A stretch of DNA of 64,000 nucleotides from Marsupella aquatica. Its lineage: Eukaryota > Marchantiophyta. The notes beneath the pieces were generated by a model. The model was not told the origin of the DNA. It worked only from the letters and a program-made list of their open reading frames with translations, and did not search any database. The position numbers and the translations under genes were made by a program. This document shows, in pieces, positions 21,773 through 31,990 of this stretch (the stretch's first letter is position 1; each line of letters begins with the position of its first letter). The DNA is taken from contig OZ316897.1 in NCBI GenBank assembly GCA_973895155.1, positions 6,076,001-6,140,000 of the forward strand. The letters run 5' to 3'.

Positions 21773-23101
21773 ATGAGCTCAGGTGACTCTAACAGGGATC
21801 CATGGCGGCCATATCATCTCCGAAGTGACCCACGCCCATTAGAGACTATCCCTCTCAAATCATCTAGATCATTTAGAAGGAGACACACCCAGAATACTTC
21901 TTCTGGATCTGTCGGGGCAGGAAGCTCACATCAGGTGATTCCAACAACTACATCATATCAGGTTCCTCAATTGTCTATTCAACCACAATCAGGCCTGTAC
22001 ACGCCTCTTTCAGCTCCAACCAGCACATTCCCAGCTCCGCTCTCGACATCAACAATTCCACCAGTGTACGGGATGGAGGCTAGCAGCTCATCCAGCAAAA
22101 TCGGGAAGTTTAGTGGTCGGCCTGGCACCATTTCTCTACGGGAATTCAAAGCAGCATTTTACACAGTTGTGTATGAGTTGGAGCTCAAGTACTTGAGCCA
22201 CTACACTGCTGCCTTTGCATTCAAACAATTGGCAAGGTATGTGCACCATGAGGCATTGGACGTGTACCAGCAGCACTCGAGGCGGTTATTGGGTGTCACT
22301 CAAACCCCAAATCCTGCTTACGCTGCTGCCATAGCCGGTGCCCACCAGACAGCACTACAAGCTGCCATTGCAGCGCATGCTGCTGCTGCCGCTTCTTCAT
22401 CTAGTAGTGCACCTTCACCAGCACCCACTACAGTGGTATTGAGTCCAGCTGAGCTTGCTCTAGCTACTACAGGCATCTCTTCCACTGTTGATACACCAGT
22501 GTATCTTGATCCAGTGGATGAGTTCTTTCAAATTCTTGAACAGGAATTTCCAGTGAAGAGCTCAGAGAAGATAATCCAGCTTGCTACATTCATGCGGCAG
22601 AAGGATGAAACGTTGAAGATGATGTACCAACGATTGCTCAAGTTGAAGGAGGATACCAACAGTATCACAGACCAAGAGGCTGCAAATCATTATCTTGATG
22701 CGCTTGAGAGTAACCCTTCACTCCATTTGCAGGTGCTACATCAGGTCTTTGCACAACATGGGGATTCTTACAATCTTCTTCAAGTGTACAACATTGCAGA
22801 GAAGCTTGAGCTTGCCCATGCTCATTACCAGGCCAGTCACTCACGTCGTGGGCCACGAACCAGGCCTTTCGTTCCTACCCCGACATCTGGTAGGTCAATA
22901 GTGCAACCCCAACGAGTTAAGCATGCCCATTCTGCACCTATGCTTGTCCCTTCTTGCAATTACTGTGGGAATCCGGATCATAAGGCTAATGAATGTGATG
23001 TTCCTCCGGATGAGCTCTACTGTGACTTTTGTGGGAAGTCTGGACATTTGGAACCTGTATGTTTCTCCAAGTTTCCAGGGCGAAAGAACTTGAGGCACTA
23101 G
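21773..23101 (+). CDS. gag: gag polyprotein
   Basis: 442 residues. A Ser/Thr/Pro-rich N-terminus is followed by a capsid-like helical region (KIGKFSGRPGTISLREFKAAF..., DEFFQILEQEFPVKS, ATFMRQKDETLKMMYQRLLKLK) as in Retrotrans_gag domains. The C-terminus has two CCHC zinc knuckles, C-NYC-GNPDHKANEC and C-DFC-GKSGHLEPVC. It ends at a single TAG (23099-23101). The same frame then stays open (PTPTIAPSSVAQ...) into the protease region, so the stop could be a read-through signal or a C-to-T mutation of CAG. Confidence 0.8.
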   Translation: MSSGDSNRDPWRPYHLRSDPRPLETIPLKSSRSFRRRHTQNTSSGSVGAGSSHQVIPTTTSYQVPQLSIQPQSGLYTPLSAPTSTFPAPLSTSTIPPVYGMEASSSSSKIGKFSGRPGTISLREFKAAFYTVVYELELKYLSHYTAAFAFKQLARYVHHEALDVYQQHSRRLLGVTQTPNPAYAAAIAGAHQTALQAAIAAHAAAAASSSSSAPSPAPTTVVLSPAELALATTGISSTVDTPVYLDPVDEFFQILEQEFPVKSSEKIIQLATFMRQKDETLKMMYQRLLKLKEDTNSITDQEAANHYLDALESNPSLHLQVLHQVFAQHGDSYNLLQVYNIAEKLELAHAHYQASHSRRGPRTRPFVPTPTSGRSIVQPQRVKHAHSAPMLVPSCNYCGNPDHKANECDVPPDELYCDFCGKSGHLEPVCFSKFPGRKNLRH

Positions 23102-24985
23102 CCAACTCCCACCATTGCCCCTTCTTCCGTCGCCCAGTCTAAGAGGAGTGTTGTCGCTGCCCCTTCATCATCCAACAAACCTGCTGGTTTCAACAAGAAC
23201 GCCAAGAAGAAGGAGTACCAGAAAGCTCAGAAGGAGGTTCTTCAAGCTCAAGCTACTCAGGTGCAAGAATTGACCAGCGAGTTGGAGGCAGTCCGCGCTC
23301 AATTGGCATCCCTCCAAGGCAAATCAGTACAGCCAGCAGGTCATGCTCAACCTGTGGCTGGTGCTCCTGCAAGTAGCAGTACTACACCGCTGCCACGGTC
23401 CTTCTACAACCTCCCTTATGATGCCATGGCTGGAGAGTACGTTGTTGGTCCCACTCTCACATCTGGTCTTACTAGTGAATTCTCCAATTCATTTTTCCCC
23501 TCATACTTTGCACACCAGCAAGCTAGTGTGGCCACCCGTGCAGCTACCAATCGGAGGGTAGTCCAAACTGATGGCCTTGCCTCTGGATCTAGTCCTATCA
23601 CACAATCCAGGGGTGCCAGAGCTACCATACCACAATCTTTTCGACCACTTACTCCAACCTCAGAGGCTACCTTGTTGGCAAGGGGAGGTAGGAATGACAT
23701 AGCTTCTTTGCCAACCGGTGCCTCAAATCTGAATTTAGTAGGGGGGCATGTACAGCAACCAGATGCATCACCAAAAGCTGATCACATGGTACCATCTCCA
23801 TTTCATATTTCAGGCATGGCACACCAATTTCTCACTACTCCATTGTTTAGTTGCCAAGACCTAGAGTTGAATGCTAGAGATGTGATTACCTTGCTGGAGG
23901 GCACACTGAACTCTACGTCAAGTCCCTCATCAACTACTGTGATGCCTGTCATGGAGGTCCAACATCAGGTTTTGATTGGACCGTCCCCTTTGTTACATGC
24001 TGAACATAGTATGCATTTGTCACTTCCTAGTTCTAGTTCTAGTTCTAGTGCTACGATGAGTATTGATTCCATGGCTAGGTCTACATCTAAGTGTTCAGGG
24101 AATTCTCAGTCCCTCTTGGACATGCTCATCAGTGACAAGGTTGTGGATACTAATGTCCTACACAAGATGTCTCACAATGTGCCCAAGATTGTTCCTAGTG
24201 ACAGGACTTCAGTCTCCACTAGTGTTGCCATTGTTGATAATAGGGCTGCAGCGGTACAGGTGGAGGGTCACATTCCTAAGGTGGTTATGCTAGATACTGG
24301 AGCTCAGCCTGTCATACTTGGAATTCAATTTGCCAAACAGTTGGGGCTAGTTGACTCCAAATTGCAAAAATCAGCATGGTACATAGTGGCACCGTGGAGG
24401 AGGTACTAGGTGAGAGTGCTCAATTGCTCACTCTCTCTTTCAATGAAGGTACAGATCAGGAACTCCAATTCCAGGTCAGATGTCTGGTCACCAATGCCAC
24501 AAGCTATGATGTGCTCAGGCCAAGAGGCTTTATTCCCGCCAGGATTTACCATTGATAACTGGTTTGAGCATGCATACTATCGTGCTGATTGGCAAACTGA
24601 TGGCATGTGCTTGGGCTACATTCCACTGGATTTACATGGGGAGCATACCCCTAGTGCTCACTACTGTGTGTTGCAAGAGGTGCATACAGTCTCCTATGTC
24701 AACCATTCATTGCACGATTGGATTGAAGAAGATGAAGAGGAGTTGGCTACCACACAAGCCAATGAGAGCTTACTGGCTGCACCTACTGAGTTAGCCCCTC
24801 AACCTGAGGTTGTCCAACGGCTAAGAGCTGCCCATGGACCATTGACTATTGCTCTACAGCAATGTGAGGGCCTACAAAGCCATGGCCAGCCCATCTTCCC
24901 AGTCTTGAGCACACTAATCACTTGGACACCTCCTCAAGATGGTGTTACCTTGCTGGAGCTTTTTGGTGGCATTTCTACAGGCCTA
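23102..24985 (+). pseudogene. protease region of pol, frameshifted, up to the methyltransferase start
   Basis: A Lys/Gln-rich coiled-coil stretch is followed by linker sequence and a retropepsin active site (VMLDTGAQPVILG, about 24285-24323). After a run of five A's near 24366-24370 the frame changes: the true continuation (HSGTVEEVLGESAQLLTLSF ... SYDVL) is in another frame until about 24515, where it returns (GQEALFPPGFTIDNWFEH). Two compensating shifts thus flank about 145 bp. The last part (VTLLELFGGISTGLEG) is methyltransferase motif I, followed by another shift at a G5 run near 24987. Confidence 0.7.
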
Positions 24986-24992
24986 GAGGGGG

Positions 24993-27746
24993 TTGCAGTC
25001 TGGCATGATGGTGAAGAGGTACATCTATGTGGACACTGACCCATATGCAAGGAAGGTGGCTCAATCACGGATGCTGGAATTTTCAGCTAGGTTCCCACAA
25101 CAGTTTCCACCTAGTGCATGGAAGGCAAGCTTCACTCTCTTTCCTCCTGATGTTCAGTTGCTACAACAGAAACACATTGAGCTACTTGGTTCCTTGGACC
25201 TCATCATTGCTGGCTGGGAATGCCAAGGCTTCTCTGTTGCAGGTTCTGGAGCTGGTTTGAGTGATCCCCGGTCAGCACTCTTCATGGACCTGGTACAAAT
25301 ACTCAATTGGGCCCAGGCTCTTTACCCTGCTGTTGGTTATGTCATTGAGAACACACCCTCTCAATTTGCCCAGCGAAAGAACATCCAAGAGGATTTTCTT
25401 CTAGTCCAACGCTATCTTGGTCCACCGTTCTTAATTGATGCAGCCCAATGTGGGTCTTATGCGCATCGTCTGCGTAATTTCTGGACCAATATTGCACCGG
25501 TTAGCTTACTACAATTGGCTCTAAAACATACAGTCAGGGACCCTACATTACAGGTGCACCAGATTTTGGATGCTAATAGCTCTTGTCAGCCCGTCACTCG
25601 GCAAGAGAGAGCACCTTGGTACCCTGCTAACACCATTGGGGAGCCAAGAGGTGCTTGGCCTACCTTTGTTTCATTTCCTGGCGCCCATGCCTTCCAAGGG
25701 GATGGACCAGGGCTGGTCTACCGTCACGCTTTGGATACATGGGATGAGCCAAGCCCGGAGGAGCGAGAGCGAGCTATGGGCTTCCAAACTGGCACTACTG
25801 GTCATGTTAAAGTGACTAGGCTAGAGCGGAATTCTCTTCTTGGCAGAGTCATGGATCTTAATGCTTTAACATGGCTTTTGGTTACTTGTATTCTTTTCCA
25901 GATGCATACTGTTCCTACTATGGGTGACCCAGCCTCTCGCCTTAATGAAGTTCTTACCTGGCACCCTGATGAAGTACATTTACCCATCCTCTCCACTCTA
26001 CATTTCACTCCTAGTGTTGGGGGGGGAGAGGTACCCTGTAATGTGACTGAAATTTCAAAATCAGAGCATGGCATGGACCAGATCACACCAGGCAAAGAGG
26101 AAAGCACATCAGGTTCTTCTAGTACACCCACTAGCTCTACGCCATGCGTTGCAAATTTCCAGTTTGTGATGGGTAATCAGTTGAGTAAGAAGCAACGGGA
26201 TCAGGTACTGAATTTGCTGTTGAGCTATGAAGATGTGTTTGCTTTCTCAATGAGAGACTTGGGCAAGTGCAAGGTGATGCAATTCTCCATTGAGCTGACC
26301 GATGAGAGACCTATTTATCGGCGGAGACACCGGTTGAGCAAGCATGAGTGGCAGCTGGTGGATGAGAGATGCAAAGAGCTTTACGAAGCAGGTCTGATCC
26401 AGCCCTCCAACTCTGACTTTGCAGCGGCTACAGTGATGCCAGCAAAGAAAGATTCTAGTGGGCTATGGACAGAGAAGAGGATGTGTGGGGACTACAGGCC
26501 ACTCAATCTGGTCACACCTCAAGACAGGTACCCCATGCCTATCGCTGAAGAGCTCTTTGACTCCATTGGAGATTCTGATATCTTTACCCTTGTAGACTTG
26601 AGGCAAGGCTTCAACCAGATCATTATTCGGGCTGAGGACCGTAAGAAGACAGCTTTTCATGGGAGCAATCGATTGTGGGAATGGCTGGTGATGCCATTTG
26701 GACTGAAGAATGCACCCGTCTTCTTTCAACGGGTGATGGATCAAGTACTAGAAGGTGCTGATTTCCTAAAATGCTATATTGATGATGTGTTAGTTCATAG
26801 CAAGGGTTTTGAGCAACACTTATTACATCTTGAAGAGTTGTTCAGGAGGCTGAGAAATGTTAATATGAAGATCCATCCCAAGAAGTGTGAGTTTGCTGTT
26901 ACCTCAGTGGTTTACCTTGGGCATCGAATCATTCCAAATGGCACTATGGCTCATTGGGCTAAAGTGGTGTCTATTCTTGAGATGCCCAAGCCTACTGATA
27001 CTCACACTTTGCGAAGCTTCATTGGTCTATGTAATTACTACAGAATTTACATCCAGGACTTTAGCATCATTGCTCACCCATTGTACATGTTGCTTAAGAA
27101 GGATGTTACCTGGAAATGGACTGAAGACACTCAGGTGGCATTTGAAACTTTGAAGGGAAAGTTATCAAGTTACCCTGTTCTCAGAAGGCCTGATTTCAGC
27201 AAAACATTCATTTTGCATACAGATTGGAGTGCTCTAGGTATTGGTACCATTCTGGGTCAATTTGATGGGGACGGGCAGGAGTATGTCATTGCTTATGCGT
27301 CTAGGAGCAATAACAAGGCTGAGAGCAACTACTCCTCTTATGAAGGCAAATGCTTGCCTGTTGTGTGGGCTGTCATACATTTCAGACCCTACCTGTATGA
27401 CACTAAGTTCATGCTCTTTACCGATCACCAGCCACTAAAGTGGTTGATGACTAATGATAAGCTTACTGGCAAGCTAGCTCGTTGGGCCCTCATTTTGCAA
27501 GAATATGAGTTTGAAGTTATTCATAGACCTGGAATTACTCACCAGAATGCTGACACCATGTCTCGCAGTCCTTTGATCACTTCAACAGATTTTTCAGATG
27601 CACGACAAGATTTTGATCATGCTAGTCCTAGCTCTACACTTGGGGCCTCTGCCTATCTTGCCTTGCTTTGTTGCAGCGTTGTTGACCAACCAATTGTGGA
27701 CATCTGGGAGGATTTGGACACTCTGCATTTCTTGCAGCACAGGTAG
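24993..27746 (+). CDS. pol: C5-cytosine methyltransferase - reverse transcriptase - RNase H
   Basis: Residues 1-290 are a C5-methyltransferase whose motif I lies just upstream in another frame. Visible: YIYVDTDPYARKVA (motif II), IIAGWECQGFSVAG with catalytic C77 but Glu where PCQ has Pro (motif IV), VIENTP (motif VI), AHRLRNFW (motif VIII), and LLGRVMDLNALTWLL (motif X region). The AHR-R-FW form is closer to DNMT3/DRM-like enzymes than to DNMT1. Residues about 395-650 are a gypsy RT with CYIDDVLVHSK (about residue 594). RNase H follows, with FILHTDWSALG and LFTDHQPLKWL. It ends at TAG 27744-27746, after which the same frame continues into integrase. Self-methylation of new copies, or of host DNA, is a plausible role from the literature. 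Confidence 0.85.
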   Translation: MQSGMMVKRYIYVDTDPYARKVAQSRMLEFSARFPQQFPPSAWKASFTLFPPDVQLLQQKHIELLGSLDLIIAGWECQGFSVAGSGAGLSDPRSALFMDLVQILNWAQALYPAVGYVIENTPSQFAQRKNIQEDFLLVQRYLGPPFLIDAAQCGSYAHRLRNFWTNIAPVSLLQLALKHTVRDPTLQVHQILDANSSCQPVTRQERAPWYPANTIGEPRGAWPTFVSFPGAHAFQGDGPGLVYRHALDTWDEPSPEERERAMGFQTGTTGHVKVTRLERNSLLGRVMDLNALTWLLVTCILFQMHTVPTMGDPASRLNEVLTWHPDEVHLPILSTLHFTPSVGGGEVPCNVTEISKSEHGMDQITPGKEESTSGSSSTPTSSTPCVANFQFVMGNQLSKKQRDQVLNLLLSYEDVFAFSMRDLGKCKVMQFSIELTDERPIYRRRHRLSKHEWQLVDERCKELYEAGLIQPSNSDFAAATVMPAKKDSSGLWTEKRMCGDYRPLNLVTPQDRYPMPIAEELFDSIGDSDIFTLVDLRQGFNQIIIRAEDRKKTAFHGSNRLWEWLVMPFGLKNAPVFFQRVMDQVLEGADFLKCYIDDVLVHSKGFEQHLLHLEELFRRLRNVNMKIHPKKCEFAVTSVVYLGHRIIPNGTMAHWAKVVSILEMPKPTDTHTLRSFIGLCNYYRIYIQDFSIIAHPLYMLLKKDVTWKWTEDTQVAFETLKGKLSSYPVLRRPDFSKTFILHTDWSALGIGTILGQFDGDGQEYVIAYASRSNNKAESNYSSYEGKCLPVVWAVIHFRPYLYDTKFMLFTDHQPLKWLMTNDKLTGKLARWALILQEYEFEVIHRPGITHQNADTMSRSPLITSTDFSDARQDFDHASPSSTLGASAYLALLCCSVVDQPIVDIWEDLDTLHFLQHR

Positions 27747-29162
27747 TACCCACTAGGCATGACCACTACTCAAAGGGATTGGATACAACAACGGTCTAAG
27801 CGTTACATGTGGAAGGGAGATCACCTAGTCCGCTGTTTGCCACAAGGGGAGAGAGTGGTTCCACCAATTGCTGATAGGGCTGGCTTGGTCAGAAAAGTAC
27901 ATTCTGAACTTGGGCATTTTGGAATCAAGTGTACTTATAGTTTGATGGCTCCTCACTACCATTGGAAGGGGATGCATGCTCAGATTCGGGATATCATAGC
28001 TAGGTGTGAACAGTGTGACAGAGTAAGAACCTCATTCTCCTCTTGACAGCCTATACTTCATCCACTCCCTATTCAGGGATTGTTTTACCGCTGGTCTTGT
28101 GATTTAGCTGGAGAATTACCTTTGACATCCAGGGGTAACCTCTCTATAATGATCATGATTGAGCACTTTTCTAAGTGGATTGAATTGGTTGCCTTGCCTG
28201 ATAAGAGTTCACATAGCACTAGCCAAGCTTTTCTCCAGCAAGTGCTTAGCAGGTTTGGGGCTTGTGCAGAGTGCCTCACTGACCAGGGCTCTGAATTTAG
28301 AGGAGAATTTCAGGACCTCCTTGACCATGCACTCATTGATCATCGTAGAACTTCAAGGGATCATCCTCAAGCGGATGGTCTAGCTGAGTGGATGGTACAG
28401 ACCTGCAAACGAGGATTGCGGAAAATATGCCTCACCAAGAACAAGAAAGATTGGGACTTGGCACTGCCTTACATTGCCATGGGGTACCGCATGTCCAACC
28501 ATGCCTCCTTGTCCAACTTCTCTCCTTATTTTCTACTTTTTGGTCGGCATCCAGTTCCTCCATCTTCTATTGCTTCTCAAATGCTTCAGGTGGTGGACTT
28601 GGACTCCACGGAAACCTGGTCTACTATCATATCAGAGAGGGCTGCCTTGTTCCGTAGAGTCATGCCTATGGCTATGGACAACCTAGCAATTGCCCAACAT
28701 CGTGATACACTCAGATATGCGCACACACTGGGAGGGAGCTTCAGGCCCAAGGTGAGGCAGTTTGATGTGGGTGATTTTGTTTACCTTCAGCGCCAACCTA
28801 GTGACACATTGGATACCTCCACCAGTCACATTATTCTCAGGGTTAAGTGCATCTATCCTTCAGGTGTGTTGGAGTTACAGGGAGCAGATGGTCGTACCCT
28901 CAAAGATCATGCTAAGAATTGTGCCCCTTGTCAATTGCCTAACTTGGACCCTACCATTGTGACTTCTACTTGGATTCCTCCGGTGGATTATCCCTGTAAG
29001 GTGTGTCACAGGATTGATGATGCTGACCAGATGTTGTTGTGTGACCATTGCAACGGTGGTTACCATCTCTTTTGTTTGCGACCTGAGCTTCCACAAGTTC
29101 CGGAAGGGCTATGGTTCTGTCCTTCTTGTTCTCCTTCATCAAGCTCATCCTCAGCCCGTTGA
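27747..29162 (+). CDS. pol: DDE integrase with C-terminal PHD finger (frame broken by one TGA)
   Basis: Continues the previous frame after the TAG. The N-terminal HHCC zinc domain has VHSELGHFG and CEQCDRVR. An in-frame TGA lies at 28044-28046. The catalytic core has WSCDLAG, CLTDQGSEFRG and the Glu in DGLAEWM. A Lys/Arg-rich, SH3-like tail (FDVGDFVYLQRQPS) follows. The last 60 residues form a C4HC3 PHD finger: CKVCHRIDDADQMLLC, DHCNGGYHLFC, and GLWFCPSC. PHD fingers read histone H3 tails, so this one may steer integration as chromodomains do in chromoviruses; that is inference. Both in-frame stops are one C-to-T change from a sense codon. Confidence 0.8.
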
Positions 29163-29180
29163 TCATTTCCATGCTCAGGT

Positions 29181-29190
29181 CTGGGGGGGG
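29181..29190 (+). other. polypurine-tract candidate
   Basis: CTGGGGGGGG directly before segment A, where a plus-strand primer would be expected. Its position makes A, rather than TGTCGTG, the likely replicative start of the long terminal repeat. Confidence 0.5.
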
Positions 29191-29945
29191 ATACAGGGGT
29201 TTACTTTCATGCCCCAACATTTCTTCATCTTGGTGTTAATGGACAACCATGTATCATCTTTCTGGTTTTCTATTTTGTTGTGTTACTTGGATGCATATGA
29301 TACATGTCTCGATATCTTATGCTACCGACTCTATATGTCACGACAGCTGTCGTGCAAGAGTGCATGGTTATCATCGCCCATCACCATGCCCTGTGCACGC
29401 CCGCTAGGATATTATGGTAGTTTAGGTTCATCATTTAGACGCCATATATGCAAGCTATAATAGATATGCTTGGTGTTCTCTAAGCAAGCATTCTCCTCTT
29501 AGTAGCACTTTCGGCAATGTTCTTGTAGCAAACCCTGGTTGTTCTTGAAGCAAATAGTCTTTGTTAGGAGCACTCCAGAGCCAACATACTTAGATTGCTC
29601 ATTGCACATTCACTTCAGTTCTTCTTGAGTCTTAGCTTTAGCATTGCAAGCACTTGGCTATGGCAGTACACTCCATGGCACCTCCACACATTTGAGGATT
29701 GGCTATGACTCTTTAGATGCTCCCAGCACATCATGGCATGCTGCTGGTTTTCTTATGTACTACTCACTCTACATGCTACATACGTATTACATACAGGGGT
29801 TTACTTTCATGCCCCAACATTTCTTCATCTTGGTGTTAATGGACAACCATGTATCATCTTTCTGGTTTTCTATTTTGTTGTGTTACTTGGATGCATATGA
29901 TACATGTCTCGATATCTTATGCTACCGACTCTATATGTCATGACA
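29191..29945. repeat. 3' terminal block A - gc - B - A
   Basis: A = 29191-29345 (ATACAGGGG ... CACGACA), gc at 29346-29347, B = 29348-29790, A' = 29791-29945 (ends CATGACA). The A/gc/B junction forms the palindrome CACGACAG/CTGTCGTG. Confidence 0.85.
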
Positions 29946-31514
29946 AATTACCAGAAGCAATGACTTGTAAAATTAGTGATTGCTTATCACTGATTTGTCA
30001 ATGTTTAGGGATGGTGGTCAATTATTGACTATACCCTAAATTTGGTTGAATTTCTTCCTAGTGTTTCGCCCCGTCCAGTTCCCACCAAGTTTTCTCCATG
30101 GCAGAATCAGCTCTATCGGCAAGAATTTGTGTGATTGCCGACTCCACCGAGTGCAAACTGGGTGGTCAATGAGCTGGTGCAATGGGCAAAGGTGACCTTT
30201 GGGAGCTGAGCAAGGTATGCAGCTAAGCAATATTGTTCAAGGTGTTACTAGCTGCTATTGTGGAAGTAGAGCCGTGGATGTGTTCAAGACAGAGGACAAG
30301 CATTGTATTGGATTGGAAATATTGGAAGAGGCCAAAGATGAAGAAAGTGGATTACTAGCCCGTGTGTAGATTTTTCCGAGACATTGGATGTTGAACGACA
30401 CATTGTTGTGCTAGGTATTGTGACCTTGAAAACTTGTAAGTAAGCATGAAATAGTAATGCTAATAGATAGACAACTTTTGGATCTGGGTGGAGATCTGGA
30501 CTTTTCTTGAGCGCACTGCTTGTTTTGCCAAAAACTTGTTTGATTAAGGGTTGTTTCTAATGTCAAGTCTTAGTTCTGGGAAGTAAGAAGCTTATGACTT
30601 TGTCAAACTCTACGTTCAAAGGACTCCACTTCGTTGCATCCCAAATGAGTGGGGGCTTTCCTCGCAACAAATCCTTCAACAGAATAGAGCTTTTGCTCTC
30701 AAGTTTTGCCAGGAAATTGACAAGTTGATCCTGCAAACAAGGTTGTTGCATGCATTCTATTAATGGGGCAGGGGGTCCGCTTGTCAACTTTCCGCTTCTT
30801 GCTGCCGCGGCGTCCCATTTTGTTGCATATCCGGACATTCCTTTGTATCACACAACGCTGCAATTTCCACTGCAGGTGAATGATCTTCAGTGCATTGGAG
30901 AGGGGGTTGGACGTGTTGGGCCTGGAGAGCGCTGTGACCTCTTGTGTTGAGAAGATCTTCAGCAATTCTTATGGATTGATGCTTCTTCCGTATGCTTTGC
31001 CATATGCAGTGGTAGGGTTCAGTGCTTTGTCGTCACTTGTACGATGACTTACTTGCTTTGCGATAGCAAAGCTGTTGGAGAGTCATAAAGGATGTTGTGT
31101 TGCTTAGTGATGATGTGTTTGCTGTGACGATGTTGCTCAACGCCACTCAGTGACGATGTGTTTGTTGTGTCTATGCAAGTCTCATGCGGCGAGATCATGA
31201 CTATGATCTTAAGAACGGATGAGTTCTCACTCATGACTTTCTCTGAACTCTTACGGTACACAAAAGCATAGTACTTTGTCGCCTTTCCTAGACAAGGATA
31301 TCCACAGCCATTTCTTCAGCCATCTCATCTCTTTTCCTCCCTCCGCCACATTTTGGCTCAACTGCTGATGCCTACCATAATGTTTATCAAGGTGGCTAGG
31401 GGTGCTGCAGTAGCAACCCCACACAGGCGGCAGTGTTAAACCCTTGTCTGTCACTTGAATTTTCTTGCATAAACCTTTGACCTATCACTTGGAATTTAGT
31501 TGGATTCCTGGGAA
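29946..31514. other. unassigned spacer
   Basis: No supported gene. Short open frames on both strands lack domains. Repeated GATGATGTGTTTGCTGTGACG-like phrases at about 31100-31170 suggest a small local duplication. Confidence 0.3.
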
Positions 31515-31990
31515 ATAGTTTTTTATTAATTAATTGGGCCGCGAAAAGCCCCACGGCAAGGGCAGGCAATCAGCCAAAGAGAGCGGAAGCAGCGACAGGC
31601 AGACAATAGTCATTACAAATCACAGGGCCAAACATGTCTCATGGACCCTCAGGGGCCACACCCCTGGGGCCAGCCACGGTGTCCAAGGCCACTCCCAGAC
31701 CAGCAGAACAGAAATACAACAGAGACCGACATATCAAAAATACAGTAGCGACCAGAGGGTCGACAACTAATCTTTAATGGCTAGAGAGGCGGCCACAGCC
31801 TCGCCTGAGCCAATCCCTATGCTGACCATCAAGCCATGCTTTGGCATTAAGGAGGCGAGAGAGTTTCCTGCCAGGAGGAGACCGGCGACTCACAGCATAT
31901 AGGTGATCAGCAGTCTCAAAAAGGACAAGTCCAAGATCAAATACCCTGCAACCCCGTTAAGGTGAGCTGAACGAGCTTGGGAGAGCGCAC
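31515..31990 (-). mobile_element. LINE-B 3' end fragment
   Basis: Minus-strand reading encodes the end of an L1-type ORF2 (LGLVLFETADHLYAVSR ... KAWLDGQHRDWL) with a stop at about 31777, a short 3' UTR and an AATTAATTAATAAAAAA tail at 31530-31515. It lies head-to-head with the 5' part of LINE-B, which begins right after it on the plus strand. Confidence 0.45.

Larger units (their letters stand above)
20700..29945 (+). mobile_element. Ty3/gypsy retrotransposon with cytosine methyltransferase and PHD finger
   Basis: Order: terminal segment B (20700-21142), leader, gag with two zinc knuckles, retropepsin, C5-cytosine methyltransferase, RT, RNase H, DDE integrase, PHD finger, polypurine tract, segment A (29191-29345), gc, segment B (29348-29790), segment A (29791-29945). 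Outer ends are TGTCGTG and CATGACA. AATT flanks both sides (20696-20699, 29946-29949). The two B copies appear to differ at one base and the two A copies at one base, so insertion is recent, yet pol contains stops and frameshifts. Methyltransferase capture by retrotransposons is known in charophytes and dinoflagellates (de Mendoza and colleagues, 2018, from memory). Confidence 0.85.

Noticed and set aside
20700-29945. DIRS/PAT-type element, suggested by the split repeats
   Set aside because: Pol has retropepsin, gypsy RT and a DDE integrase with an HHCC zinc domain; no tyrosine recombinase was seen.
20491-30035. A MITE around the gypsy insertion (AGGGAAATAATGACTA left, TAGTCAATAATTG-type right)
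   Set aside because: The end similarity is short and imperfect and no clear target duplication was found.
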